Shown here piece by piece: positions 1 through 8,533 of a DNA stretch of 64,000 nucleotides. This stretch comes from Burkholderia lata (GTDB lineage: Bacteria; Pseudomonadota; Gammaproteobacteria; Burkholderiales; Burkholderiaceae), in contig NC_007511.1 in the NCBI RefSeq assembly GCF_000012945.1, positions 1,798,001-1,862,000 of the forward strand, given 5' to 3'. Below the pieces are notes generated by a model, which had not been told where the DNA came from, searched no databases, and was given only the letters and a program-made list of their open reading frames with translations. The position numbers and the translations under genes are program-made. Within the stretch, counting starts at the first letter, position 1; each line of letters begins with the position of its first letter.

Positions 1-1172
1 ACGAGCACGCGGTGGTGGGCCTCGAGCTTCCCGGCGAGGCCGCGCAGCATCGTCAGCGCGGCCGCTTCTTCCGGTTCGTGTACGTGCACGAGCTGGAAAC
101 GCCGCGTCAGCGCCGGGTCCTTCTCGATGTACTGCTTGTACTCGGACCACGTCGTCGCGCCGATCGTGCGCAGCAGGCCGCGGGCGAGCGCCGGTTTCAG
201 CAGGTTCGCGGCGTCGCCGGTGCCGGCAGCCCCGCCCGCGCCGACCAGCGTGTGGACTTCGTCGATGAACAGGATCGCCGGCCGCTCGGACGACATTGCT
301 TCGTCGATCACGCCGCGCAACCGGCTCTCGAACTCGCCCTTCACGCTCGCGCCGGCCTGCAGCAGCCCGATGTCGAGCAGGTACAGCGCAACGTCCTGCA
401 GCGACGGCGGCACGTCGCCGGCAGCGATCCGCAGCGCGAAACCCTCCGCGACGGCCGTCTTGCCGACGCCGGCTTCGCCGACCAGCAGCGGGTTGTTCTG
501 CCGGCGCCGCAGCAGGATGTCGACGATCTGGCGAATCTCCGGATCGCGTCCGATCACTGGGTCGATCTCGCCGGCCCGCGCGCGGGCAGTCAGGTCGACG
601 GCGAAACGCGAGAGCGCCGAGCCGTCGGCGGCGGCTGTGGTTGCACCGCGCATTGCCGTGTCGCCGCCGGGAGCCGTCTGCCCGGCCGCCTGCGCCTCCG
701 GCGAACCTTCGACGATCGACCCGAGCGCATCGGCGAGCACGTCCGGCACGATGCGTTCGAATTCGCGCGTGATCGCCAGCAGCACGTTGCGCAACTGCGG
801 CGTCTTCAGGATTGCGAGCAGCAGCACCGCGCCGCGAATGCGCGTCGCGTCGTACTTCAGCGTCGCGTAGACCCATGCGCGCTCGACCGCGTCGTCGATA
901 TGCACGGACAGATCCGACACCGAGCCCGCGCCGCGCGGCAGCTTGTCGAGCGCGGTAACGAGCCCGCGGTCGACCACGGCGTCATCGACCCCGAAGTGGC
1001 GCAGCACGCGCTGCAGGTCGCCGTCGGGCCGTTGCAGCATCTGCTTGAACCAGTGCGCAAGCTCGACGTACGGATTGCCGCGCAGCCGGCAGAAGCCGGT
1101 CGCCTGCTCGAGCGTCTCGTAGAGGAACGGATTCAGTTTTCCGAACAGATTGGCGCGGCCGATATCGGACAT
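1..1172 (-). CDS. clpV: T6SS sheath-recycling AAA+ ATPase ClpV (TssH), N-terminal part
   Basis: ClpV is the hexameric AAA+ disaggregase that pulls apart contracted TssB/TssC sheath so it can be reused. Only about the first 390 codons are in the window; the gene continues past the left edge. The protein starts MSDIGRANLFGKLNPF, has a Clp-N type double-repeat domain over roughly residues 10-150, a linker, then AAA+ domain 1 with Walker A GEAGVGKT at about 232-239 and a Walker B region reading LFIDEVHTL. The start lies 12 bases after the tssG stop, as expected for the last known gene of this operon. The family assignment is secure from the motifs and position; the second AAA+ domain cannot be checked. 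Confidence 0.95.
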   Translation of the reverse strand, partial: MSDIGRANLFGKLNPFLYETLEQATGFCRLRGNPYVELAHWFKQMLQRPDGDLQRVLRHFGVDDAVVDRGLVTALDKLPRGAGSVSDLSVHIDDAVERAWVYATLKYDATRIRGAVLLLAILKTPQLRNVLLAITREFERIVPDVLADALGSIVEGSPEAQAAGQTAPGGDTAMRGATTAAADGSALSRFAVDLTARARAGEIDPVIGRDPEIRQIVDILLRRRQNNPLLVGEAGVGKTAVAEGFALRIAAGDVPPSLQDVALYLLDIGLLQAGASVKGEFESRLRGVIDEAMSSERPAILFIDEVHTLVGAGGAAGTGDAANLLKPALARGLLRTIGATTWSEYKQYIEKDPALTRRFQLVHVHEPEEAAALTMLRGLAGKLEAHHRVL

Positions 1173-1184
1173 GACGGTTCCCGT

Positions 1185-2288
1185 TTAGGCAGTTTCGCGA
1201 TGAAGGGGGGCGCCGCCGCGCCGCACGTCGTAGCGGACGACGAGGTCACGCGCGGGGCCCGGATCGAGTCGCTGCCCGAGCCACGCGGTGCGGCCGATGC
1301 CCTGCGGCGCGCCGAGCGCGATCGCGGGCACCGCGTCGGCCGCCAGTTCGAGCTGGACATCCCAGTCGAACTCGATGCCGACGTATTCGCGCACCCATTG
1401 CGCGAGCTGCCGGGCATGCGGGCCGCCCGGCAGGAAACGGCGGTACGCGTCGAGCGACAGCGGGCCGAGCACGATCCGGAAGCGCGACTGGGCATCGCGC
1501 ACCGCGATGCCGAGCGCGACGGCGCCGACCCGCAACGTCGGCCGCGTCGCGCGGATCGTGCAGCGCTGCGAACGTTCGATCGCGACCCACTGCGGCACAT
1601 GCTCGACGATGCGAGCCTCGACGCCGAAATGCCGGCGCAGGATCTGCACGAGCCCTTCCGGGTTGCGCGTGTGCCGCACGAGATGGCCCGCATGGAAGTA
1701 GCGCGCATGCGGCGCGAGCGTGTCGGCGTTGGCATGGGTGTCGGCTTTCGCGACGGGCTTGTCGCCGTGTGCCGCCCGCCCGATCAGGCTCGCGACATAA
1801 CCGTCGAACCGTGCGCGCTCCGGGCGATCGAGGCTCACCGTTGGCTGCGCGTCGGCCCATGCGCGGTAGAACAGCAGGATCAGCCGGTGATGGAACAGGT
1901 CGGCGAACGCGGCAAACGTCGGGTCGTCGTGCTGCGCCGCGCGTTCGTGCGCGTATTCGGTCAGGTGCGTCGGCAGCGGCCCGTTCGGGCCGAACAGCCC
2001 GAACCCGTGGATCGCGATGCGCGGCGGCACGCCGCTGCCCGCGTCGCTCACGCCGGCCAGCATCGACGCCGCGAACGCGAGCGACGGCTGCTGCCCGAGC
2101 CGTACCGGCTCGTCGCGCGGGCGCGTGGCATGGCCGAGCGGCGCGCGGCCGGGCGACAGCGCATCGAGCCAGCGCAGCGCCTGGAACAGGTCGTAACCGT
2201 GCGGCGCGGCGCGCAGGCGTGCCCACCACGCGTCGCGGCGTGCGGCTTCGGCGGCGGGCCCGGTACCCGGTGACATATCGCGCTTCAT
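1185..2288 (-). CDS. tssG: T6SS baseplate wedge protein TssG
   Basis: TssG pairs with TssF to form the baseplate wedge from which the Hcp tube and sheath assemble in the cytoplasm. The 367-residue product carries the family-typical N-terminal stretch HGYDLFQALRWLDAL and a later VGIEFDWDVQLELAADAVP segment. I chose the ATG that overlaps the tssF stop as ATGA (2285-2288); a second ATG four codons later (MSPGTG) is possible. The reading frame stays open further upstream, but that part lies inside tssF and is not expected to be translated. Translational coupling to tssF fits the 1:2 wedge stoichiometry known for the family. Confidence 0.93.
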   Translation of the reverse strand: MKRDMSPGTGPAAEAARRDAWWARLRAAPHGYDLFQALRWLDALSPGRAPLGHATRPRDEPVRLGQQPSLAFAASMLAGVSDAGSGVPPRIAIHGFGLFGPNGPLPTHLTEYAHERAAQHDDPTFAAFADLFHHRLILLFYRAWADAQPTVSLDRPERARFDGYVASLIGRAAHGDKPVAKADTHANADTLAPHARYFHAGHLVRHTRNPEGLVQILRRHFGVEARIVEHVPQWVAIERSQRCTIRATRPTLRVGAVALGIAVRDAQSRFRIVLGPLSLDAYRRFLPGGPHARQLAQWVREYVGIEFDWDVQLELAADAVPAIALGAPQGIGRTAWLGQRLDPGPARDLVVRYDVRRGGAPLHRETA

Positions 2289-4156
2289 ATCGCGGGCCGC
2301 CTGCCGATGCGCGCCGGCCAGTGGGCGAGCTGGCCCCGCTGCGCGCTGGTCAGCACGCATTCGGCGAACGCGTTGATCGACACGTGGCGCGCGAAGAACT
2401 GTTCGAGCACCGCGCCGAGCAGGAACGGGCTGTCACCGGAGAACGCATGGTCGTCAACGGTCACGTCGACCTGCACGCCGCGCCCGAACATCAGCGGGCC
2501 TGACGCCGGCAGCCGGCGGAACACTGGCGAGAACGCCACACGCAGCACGCCGTCGATCTGCCGGCGCATTGCGGCATCGGCCGGGTCGGCATGCAGGCCG
2601 AGCAGTTCGCGCAGCGCATGCGCGCCCTCGTCGTCGTCGAGATCGGTCAGCGTGTGCCGGGCCAGCCCGAGATGGCGGATCAGCCGCCACGCGGTTTGCG
2701 CATCGGCGATCGGCGGGCGCGGCCGCGACGGGCCGCGGATCGCGACGATGCTTTCGACCGGGGCCGACACGCGCAGCGTGAACGTGTTCGCGTCGCCGGG
2801 CGGCTGCAGCAGCACGAGGTCGCGGTTCGTGCACAGCGTGTCGGCCGCCAGGTAGCGCATCGTCTCGTCGTACGGCGCGCACTGGCTGTCGACGAGCGAC
2901 ACGTAGGTCTCGCTGCCGACGTAGCCGGTGCGCGTGCCGTTCGCACGTGCCTGCGAGGAGACCAGCCTCGGTTCGCGTCGCACCATGTAGTACGCGCCGT
3001 GGTTGCCGTCGTCGGTCGCGAACGACGCATGAAACGGCCGGAATTCGCGTGACTGGCCGTCGTCGCGCTGCTCGCTCGCGAGCCGCTGCACTGCATAGAC
3101 CTCGTAGTCGAGCGGCCGGCTGCGATCGACGACGACATGGTGCTCACGCGCGCCCGGTTGCAGCGGAATGCGGTCGGCACGGCGCGCGAACAGGTTCACG
3201 GCCGGCGTGCAGTTCAGCGCGAGGTGTTTCGCGCTGACGGCCGCTTCGAGTGCCGCGTCATGGCGGTCGAACAGCACGGTCAGCTCGAACTCGTCGCCGG
3301 TTGCGCGTGCGAGCGCGGCGCGTAGCCCGCCGATGCTGAAGAACAGGAAGCGCGCCGGAAACGCGAAATACTCGCGCAGCAGCCGGTAGCCGTGGAAGCT
3401 GCGGCCGTCGTCGGGCAGGATCGCCTGGGCGGGATCGAAGCCTTCGTGGACGATCTCGTCGGCGTCGAGCGTATGCAGCCAGCGCGGCGGCTGCGCGGGA
3501 TCGTGGCACACGACACCGAGCGCATGCGCGGCGATCAGTTCGAGCAGGTGCAGTGCGTCGCGCTCGGGGCCCGCGAGATGGAACGTCAGCCGGTCGAGCG
3601 GCAACTGGGACAGTTTGGCACCGCCGCGCACCTTCAGCCGGATGCGCAGCGCGCCGCGCACGTCCTGCCGGGCGGCGAAGGCGCCACGCGGCAGCCACGA
3701 CGGCGCGCCGGTGACGGTCGCATCGGTCAGTTCGAGCGGCCACAGCGTCAGGTCGTGCGCGGTGCGGAATTCGCACGCGGTCTGCTCGGATGCGGCCGGA
3801 CGCGCGCGCAGCGCGGTGCCGGCCGGCAGCCGCCAGCCTTGTGCGAGGCTGCCTTCGTTCAGCATCGGCGCGAACCGCACGATCGCCATCGACGGCAGCG
3901 GCGCGATGTAGCCGGGATACACGGCATCGAGCAACGCCTGCGTGAAGCGCGGAAACTCGGCGTCCATCTTGAGCTGCACGCGCGCGGTGAGAAAGCTGAA
4001 GCCTTCTAGCAGCCGCTCGACGTACGGGTCGGGCGGCCCCGATTCGTTGAGCCGCAGCCGCGCGGCCACTTTCGGGAACTGCTGCGCGAATTCGCCGCCG
4101 AGCTCGCGCAGGTACGCGAGTTCGCGGTTGTAGTAGTCGAGCAGGCGCGTATCCAT
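2285..4156 (-). CDS. tssF: T6SS baseplate protein TssF
   Basis: TssF is the large baseplate wedge subunit. The 623-residue length is normal for the family, and the N terminus (DTRLLDYYNRELAYLRELG, then FAQQFPKVAARL and VERLLEGFSFLTARVQLK) is the hallmark start of TssF/VasA proteins. The conserved PGYIAPLPSMAIVRF stretch follows near residue 80-95. The gene starts four bases after the tssE stop and its stop overlaps the tssG start, so the three baseplate genes are tightly coupled. No unusual residue changes are evident. Confidence 0.96.
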   Translation of the reverse strand: MDTRLLDYYNRELAYLRELGGEFAQQFPKVAARLRLNESGPPDPYVERLLEGFSFLTARVQLKMDAEFPRFTQALLDAVYPGYIAPLPSMAIVRFAPMLNEGSLAQGWRLPAGTALRARPAASEQTACEFRTAHDLTLWPLELTDATVTGAPSWLPRGAFAARQDVRGALRIRLKVRGGAKLSQLPLDRLTFHLAGPERDALHLLELIAAHALGVVCHDPAQPPRWLHTLDADEIVHEGFDPAQAILPDDGRSFHGYRLLREYFAFPARFLFFSIGGLRAALARATGDEFELTVLFDRHDAALEAAVSAKHLALNCTPAVNLFARRADRIPLQPGAREHHVVVDRSRPLDYEVYAVQRLASEQRDDGQSREFRPFHASFATDDGNHGAYYMVRREPRLVSSQARANGTRTGYVGSETYVSLVDSQCAPYDETMRYLAADTLCTNRDLVLLQPPGDANTFTLRVSAPVESIVAIRGPSRPRPPIADAQTAWRLIRHLGLARHTLTDLDDDEGAHALRELLGLHADPADAAMRRQIDGVLRVAFSPVFRRLPASGPLMFGRGVQVDVTVDDHAFSGDSPFLLGAVLEQFFARHVSINAFAECVLTSAQRGQLAHWPARIGRRPAI

Positions 4157-4160
4157 CGCG

Positions 4161-4715
4161 TCAGGCCCCCGCTACCGATTGCAGCGACATCGCGCCCGTC
4201 TCGAAATCGAGGTCGGAGCGCAGCACGAATTCGAGCGGATGCGGGATCGACCACAGCGTGCCGCGAATCTCGAACAGCAGCACGTTGTGGCGCCGCTCGC
4301 CGGCGCGGCCGCCCGGCGCGTCGATCACGCTGCGCACTTCGACGCTGTCGGGCGCGATGCGCGGCTCGAAGCGGACGATCGCATCGCGGATCGATGCCTC
4401 GACCGACATCCGCTCGACGCCCGACATCGGCTTGCCGACGAGCGGCCGCATCCCGTAGTTGAGCACCGACGCCTGCGCGTGCGCGAACGCCGACCAGTCG
4501 ACGAAGCCGTCCTCGGCGTTGCGCGTGTTGAGCAGCCACGCGAGATCGCGCAGCACGGCCGCACGCAGGCGTTCGGTGCCGATCCACTGCGCGCCGGGCG
4601 CTTCGGTCGCGCGCTGCGGCGTGTCGTCGGTGAGCCGGTCGAGCAATGCGGGCTGGAGCCGGTCGCGCAGGCTGCCCTCCCGGCCGTCGCGGGTTCGCGG
4701 GTCGTCCATGGTCAT
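4161..4715 (-). CDS. tssE: T6SS baseplate protein TssE (gp25-like)
   Basis: TssE is the T4 gp25-like subunit that nucleates sheath assembly on the baseplate. The 184-residue product has the gp25 pattern in its second half: LNYGMRPLVGKPMSGVERMSVEASIRDAIVRFEPRI, containing the charged region typical of the fold. The start is uncertain: ATG at 4715 or the ATG two codons downstream at 4709, which sits about eight bases from a GGGGA purine run. It lies ten bases beyond hcp and four before tssF. Confidence 0.93.
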   Translation of the reverse strand: MTMDDPRTRDGREGSLRDRLQPALLDRLTDDTPQRATEAPGAQWIGTERLRAAVLRDLAWLLNTRNAEDGFVDWSAFAHAQASVLNYGMRPLVGKPMSGVERMSVEASIRDAIVRFEPRIAPDSVEVRSVIDAPGGRAGERRHNVLLFEIRGTLWSIPHPLEFVLRSDLDFETGAMSLQSVAGA

Positions 4716-4725
4716 TTCCCCGCCG

Positions 4726-5217
4726 TCACATCTCGGTGTTTTCCTTGATGTTCCAGCCGACGGTCACCTCCGCGCCCTTGCCGCCGTTGTCGTTCTGCTG
4801 CCAGTACTGCTTCTTCACCTTCGCGGCCTGGAAGCCGTAGTGCATCATCAGCCGGTCGGCGACGTCGCCCGGATCGATGCCCGCGACCTGCGCGGACGTG
4901 ACGAGCACTTCCTGCAGCGTCACGCGCATGAACTCGACCTGCGTGCCGCCCGTCTTGCACGCGGAGATCTCGACCGTCGAAAGGTGCTTGCCGTTCGCGC
5001 AGTTCTTGATGATCGCGGGTGCACCCTTGTCCATGTACGCGGCGACGACGAGATCGTTGAAGCTCGCCTTGCCCGCATTGCCGCCGCTGCCGCTCGCCAT
5101 CGCGCCCGGCTGGCTCGCGCCCCACGTGAACGACTGGATGTCGGTCCAGCCCTTGTGCTGTGCGTCCGCCGATTCGCCGGTCACGCCGTCCACCTTCATA
5201 AACATTGCCACGCCCAT
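4726..5217 (-). CDS. hcp: Hcp tube protein (TssD)
   Basis: Hcp hexamers stack into the inner tube that is fired across the target membrane, and Hcp is also a secreted marker of T6SS activity. The 163-residue product reads MFMKVDGVTGES at the start, has the SFTWGASQPGAM strand and a C-terminal VGWNIKENTEM, all typical of the Hcp1 family. There is no signal peptide, as expected. A GGAG sits seven bases before the chosen ATG; a start four codons later (MFMKV) is also possible. A 71-base gap separates it from tssC, wide enough for an internal promoter or processing site that would raise hcp expression, though none is clear. Confidence 0.97.
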   Translation of the reverse strand: MGVAMFMKVDGVTGESADAQHKGWTDIQSFTWGASQPGAMASGSGGNAGKASFNDLVVAAYMDKGAPAIIKNCANGKHLSTVEISACKTGGTQVEFMRVTLQEVLVTSAQVAGIDPGDVADRLMMHYGFQAAKVKKQYWQQNDNGGKGAEVTVGWNIKENTEM

Positions 5218-5288
5218 TGCCGTCTCCGTTTCAGTGCGATGTCAGGATGAATGCCGCGTTGAATGCCGATCGTTGCCTGCTGCGTCGC

Positions 5289-6797
5289 TCACTCGTTGGC
5301 CGCCTTCGCGGTCGGCAGCCGCGAGATGAGCCGCAGCGACACCGTGAGCCCTTCGAGCTGGTAGTGCGGCCGCAGGAAGAATTTCGACGTGTAGTAGCCG
5401 GGGTTGTCCTCGACCTCGTCGACGACCACCTGCGCGGCCGCAAGCGGCTTGCGCGCCTTGGTTTCCTGCGACGAATTGATGGGGTCGCCATCGACGTAGT
5501 TCATGATCCAGTCGTTCAGCCAGCGCTCCATGTCGTCGCGTTCGCGGAACGAGCCGATCTTGTCGCGCACGATGCACTTCAGGTAATGCGCGAAGCGGCA
5601 GCACGCGAACAGGTACGGCAGGCGCCCGGACAGCCGCGCGTTCGCGGTTGCGTCGGGATCGTGGTATTCGGCCGGCTGGTACAGCGACTGCGCGCCGATG
5701 AACGCCGCGAAATCCGAGTTCTTCCGGTGTACGAACGGCATGAAGCCGTTCTTCGCGAGCTCGGCCTCGCGGCGGTCGCTGATCGCGATCTCGGTCGGGC
5801 ATTTCTGGTCGACGCCGCCGTCGTCGGTCGGGAACGTGTGGCTCGGCAGCCCTTCGACCGCCCCGCCCGATTCGACGCCGCGGATCGACGAACACCAGCC
5901 GAACTGCTTGAACGAGCGGTTGATGTTCGCGGCCATCGCGTATGCCGAGTTCGCCCACGTGTAGCGGTCGTGGTTCGCGGCATCGGTGTCTTCCTCGAAG
6001 TCGAATTCGTCGACCGGGTTGGTGCGCGCGCCGTACGGCAGCCGCGCGAGAAAGCGCGGCATCGCGAGGCCGATGTAGCGCGAATCCTCCGACTGCCGCA
6101 GGCTGCGCCACGCCGCGTATTCGGTGTTCTGGAAGATCTTCGTCAGGTCGCGCGGGTTCGACAGCTCCTGCCACGAATCCATCTGCATCAGTTCCGGCGA
6201 CGCGCCGGCGATGAACGGCGCGTGCGCGGCCGCAGCGATCTTCGACAGCTCGCCGAGCATCTCGACGTCCGGCGGGCTGTGGTTGAAATGGAAATCGCCG
6301 ACCAGGCAGCCGAACGGCTCGCCGCCGAACTGCCCGTATTCCTCTTCGTAGATCTTGCGGAACAGCGGGCTCTGGTCCCATGCAACGCCCTTGTAGCGCT
6401 TCAGCATCCGCGCGACCTCGTTGCGCGACGCCGGCAAGGCCTTGATCTTCAGCAGCTCGTCGGTCTCGGTGTGCGTGACGAGGTAATGGAGCCCGCGCCA
6501 CGCACCTTCGAGCGTCTGGAATTCGTTGTGATGCAGGATCTGGTTGATCTGCTCGGACAGCTTGCGATCGATTTCCGCGATGATCTGCTTCACGCTGCCG
6601 TACGCATCGGTCGTCATGCCGACCGTATGTTCGAGCGCCTGCTGCGCAAGCGTGCGCACCGCGCGCTCGACCGACTCGCGCGCCTCGGCCGTCTTCGGCT
6701 TGAATTCCTTCTGCAGTAGCGCGGCAAATTCGTCGTGCGCGACGGCCGGTTGCGCGGCCTCGCGTGTGTCCGAGCGGGACTGGACGGGATCATTCAT
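5289..6797 (-). CDS. tssC: T6SS contractile sheath large subunit TssC (VipB)
   Basis: TssC forms with TssB the contractile sheath that drives the Hcp tube. The product is 502 residues, normal length. Recognisable blocks include FQTLEGAWRGLHYLVTHTE, a central QFGGEPFGCLVGDFHF, and the C-terminal GYYTSKFFLRPHYQLEGL handshake region. The start has a GGAGG six bases upstream and the gene overlaps the end of tssB by eight bases. The pairing and order with tssB are universal for T6SS. Confidence 0.97.
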   Translation of the reverse strand: MNDPVQSRSDTREAAQPAVAHDEFAALLQKEFKPKTAEARESVERAVRTLAQQALEHTVGMTTDAYGSVKQIIAEIDRKLSEQINQILHHNEFQTLEGAWRGLHYLVTHTETDELLKIKALPASRNEVARMLKRYKGVAWDQSPLFRKIYEEEYGQFGGEPFGCLVGDFHFNHSPPDVEMLGELSKIAAAAHAPFIAGASPELMQMDSWQELSNPRDLTKIFQNTEYAAWRSLRQSEDSRYIGLAMPRFLARLPYGARTNPVDEFDFEEDTDAANHDRYTWANSAYAMAANINRSFKQFGWCSSIRGVESGGAVEGLPSHTFPTDDGGVDQKCPTEIAISDRREAELAKNGFMPFVHRKNSDFAAFIGAQSLYQPAEYHDPDATANARLSGRLPYLFACCRFAHYLKCIVRDKIGSFRERDDMERWLNDWIMNYVDGDPINSSQETKARKPLAAAQVVVDEVEDNPGYYTSKFFLRPHYQLEGLTVSLRLISRLPTAKAANE

Positions 6798-7344
6798 CGC
6801 GGGCCTCCGGTTGGGTCGCGTCGCCGCCCTGTGCGGGCTCGTGCGGGTTGCGCACGAGGGTCTTCAGCAGGTCGGGATCGTTGATCGCGCGCTCGATCAG
6901 CTGCTCGGCGCCGTGCTTGCCGTCCATGTACGACAGCAGGTTCGACAGCTCGGTGCGCGCCTCCAGCAGCCGGCGCAGCGCGTCGACGTTGCGCGCGATC
7001 GCGGCCGGCGAGAAATCGTCGATCTGCTCGAACGTCATGTCGACGTTGAGCATCCCTTCGCCCGTCAGCGTGTTCGGCACCTGGAACGCGACGCGCGGCG
7101 CGACCGATTTCATCCGCTCGTCGAAGTTGTCGACGTCGATCTCGAGAAACTTTCGCTCCGGCAAGTCCGGCAACGGCTCGGCGCGCTTGCCCGCCAGGTC
7201 CGAGATCACGCCCATCACGAACGGCAACTGCACCTTGCGTTCGGCGCCGTAGGTCTCGACGTCGTACTCGATCTGCACGCGCGGCGCCCGATTGCGCGCG
7301 ATGAACTTCTGTCCGCTGCCTGCCGCCTTGGTTCTGTCCGTCAT
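6790..7344 (-). CDS. tssB: T6SS contractile sheath small subunit TssB (VipA)
   Basis: TssB is the sheath partner of TssC and normally carries the residues that ClpV recognises once the sheath has contracted. The product reads MTDRTKAAGSGQKFIARNRAPRV, then PFVMGVISDLAG, LPERKFLEIDVDNFDERM and a C-terminal helical segment. The frame is open five codons further upstream, but an AAGGAG lies six bases before the ATG at 7344 and settles the start there, giving 184 residues. It is followed directly by tssC with an eight-base overlap. Confidence 0.96.
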   Translation of the reverse strand: MTDRTKAAGSGQKFIARNRAPRVQIEYDVETYGAERKVQLPFVMGVISDLAGKRAEPLPDLPERKFLEIDVDNFDERMKSVAPRVAFQVPNTLTGEGMLNVDMTFEQIDDFSPAAIARNVDALRRLLEARTELSNLLSYMDGKHGAEQLIERAINDPDLLKTLVRNPHEPAQGGDATQPEARDE

Positions 7345-7417
7345 CGTCCACTCCTTCACATCGATCAGGTTGCGCAGTCCGTCGTCGCCGCCCGCTTGGC
7401 GGCGTGTTTCATTCGTG

Positions 7418-8533
7418 TCATTCGCTCCGCTCGCCGCTCAGCAGGTCCAGCTTCGGCAGGCTCTCCGGTGCGAGATCGCGGATGATTTCGTAGAAGTCGA
7501 GCGTGAGCAGCCGCTGGGCGCGCCGCAGCAGCAACGGCGCCGGGTGGCTCGGTTCGTGCTGCTCGAAATAGCGGCACATCTTGTCGAGACCGATGCGCAC
7601 GTCGTCGCGGCTCGTGACCTCGGCATCGCGCCAGGCGTGGGCGTTCGGCATTGCTGTTGGCGCGGTAGCTGTCGTGCCTGCCTGCGATGCGTCGCCGGGC
7701 GCGGCCTGCTGCAGGTCGGGCGACACCTGTTGCGGCTCCGGCAGCGGCACTTCGCGCACGATCCGCTGCAGCGCTTTCTCCGCATCGCCTTCGTCGGGTG
7801 CCCATTCACGGCCCAGTTTGTCCGTCACGCACACGCGGATCGCCTCCAGCGCGTGCAATGCCGCGCGCGCCGCGTCGAGCGGCGTCGTGCCGTCGCTACG
7901 CGTAGCCGACAGCGCAGCCAGCAGGCTTTCGCGGCTGCCCGCCACGGGGCTGCCGGTATCGTCGCGGCCGTCGAGCAGCCGTTCCGCGTCGCGCACGCTC
8001 GGCCCGCCGTCGAACAGCGGCTGGCGGCGCGCCGCGCGCGCGCAGTCGTGCGCGCCGGCCATCTCGGCGAGCGCGTTCATACGCAGCGTCGGGTCCGGGT
8101 CGCCGTCCGCGTCGAGCCGCGGATGCAGGTCGTCCCAGCAGCGCGCGAGCAGGTTCGCGACAAGCGCGAGCGCGTCCGCATAGCCGGGAATGCCGTGTTG
8201 CTCGGTCCAGCTTCGCGCGAGACAGGCGATGACGCGCAGATCCTTCGTGCGCGCGGACAGCGCAAGCGCGAGCCGCTCGACCGCACGCCAGTCGGGCGCC
8301 TCGGCCGGGATCACCGTGTCGCCGTATTGCTGCTCGGCGCGCGGCGTCGCGCGCTCCTGCAGTTGCAGGAACTCGGCGTCGTATTCGAGGTTCGCGCCGC
8401 ACGGCGCATCGGGCGCGACCTCCGCGAGCAGCTGGCCGATCAGGTCGGCGCGCGGGGTCGCCGGCAGGCCGGGCGGCACCGTGGACAATGCGGCGGCGGC
8501 CAGCGCCGCCTGGCTGACGTCATTCGAATGCAT
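7418..8533 (-). CDS. tssA: T6SS cap/priming protein TssA (ImpA N-terminal domain)
   Basis: TssA proteins prime baseplate and tube-sheath polymerisation or cap the growing sheath. The 371-residue product carries the ImpA-N pattern early on: CGANLEYDAEFLQLQERA near residues 41-58, then DWRAVERLALALSARTKDLRV and the LHPRLDADGDPDPTLRMNALAEM block. A proline/alanine-rich linker leads to a C-terminal helical domain (FEQHEPSHPAPLLLRRAQRLL). The start overlaps the end of ppkA by 14 bases and has no good Shine-Dalgarno, so translation is probably coupled to ppkA. Which TssA subtype it is cannot be decided by eye. Confidence 0.9.
   Translation of the reverse strand: MHSNDVSQAALAAAALSTVPPGLPATPRADLIGQLLAEVAPDAPCGANLEYDAEFLQLQERATPRAEQQYGDTVIPAEAPDWRAVERLALALSARTKDLRVIACLARSWTEQHGIPGYADALALVANLLARCWDDLHPRLDADGDPDPTLRMNALAEMAGAHDCARAARRQPLFDGGPSVRDAERLLDGRDDTGSPVAGSRESLLAALSATRSDGTTPLDAARAALHALEAIRVCVTDKLGREWAPDEGDAEKALQRIVREVPLPEPQQVSPDLQQAAPGDASQAGTTATAPTAMPNAHAWRDAEVTSRDDVRIGLDKMCRYFEQHEPSHPAPLLLRRAQRLLTLDFYEIIRDLAPESLPKLDLLSGERSE

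Noticed and set aside
12..2273. Long plus-strand open frame opposite clpV and tssG
   Set aside because: Arginine-rich, low-complexity translation without motifs, opposite two certain T6SS genes.
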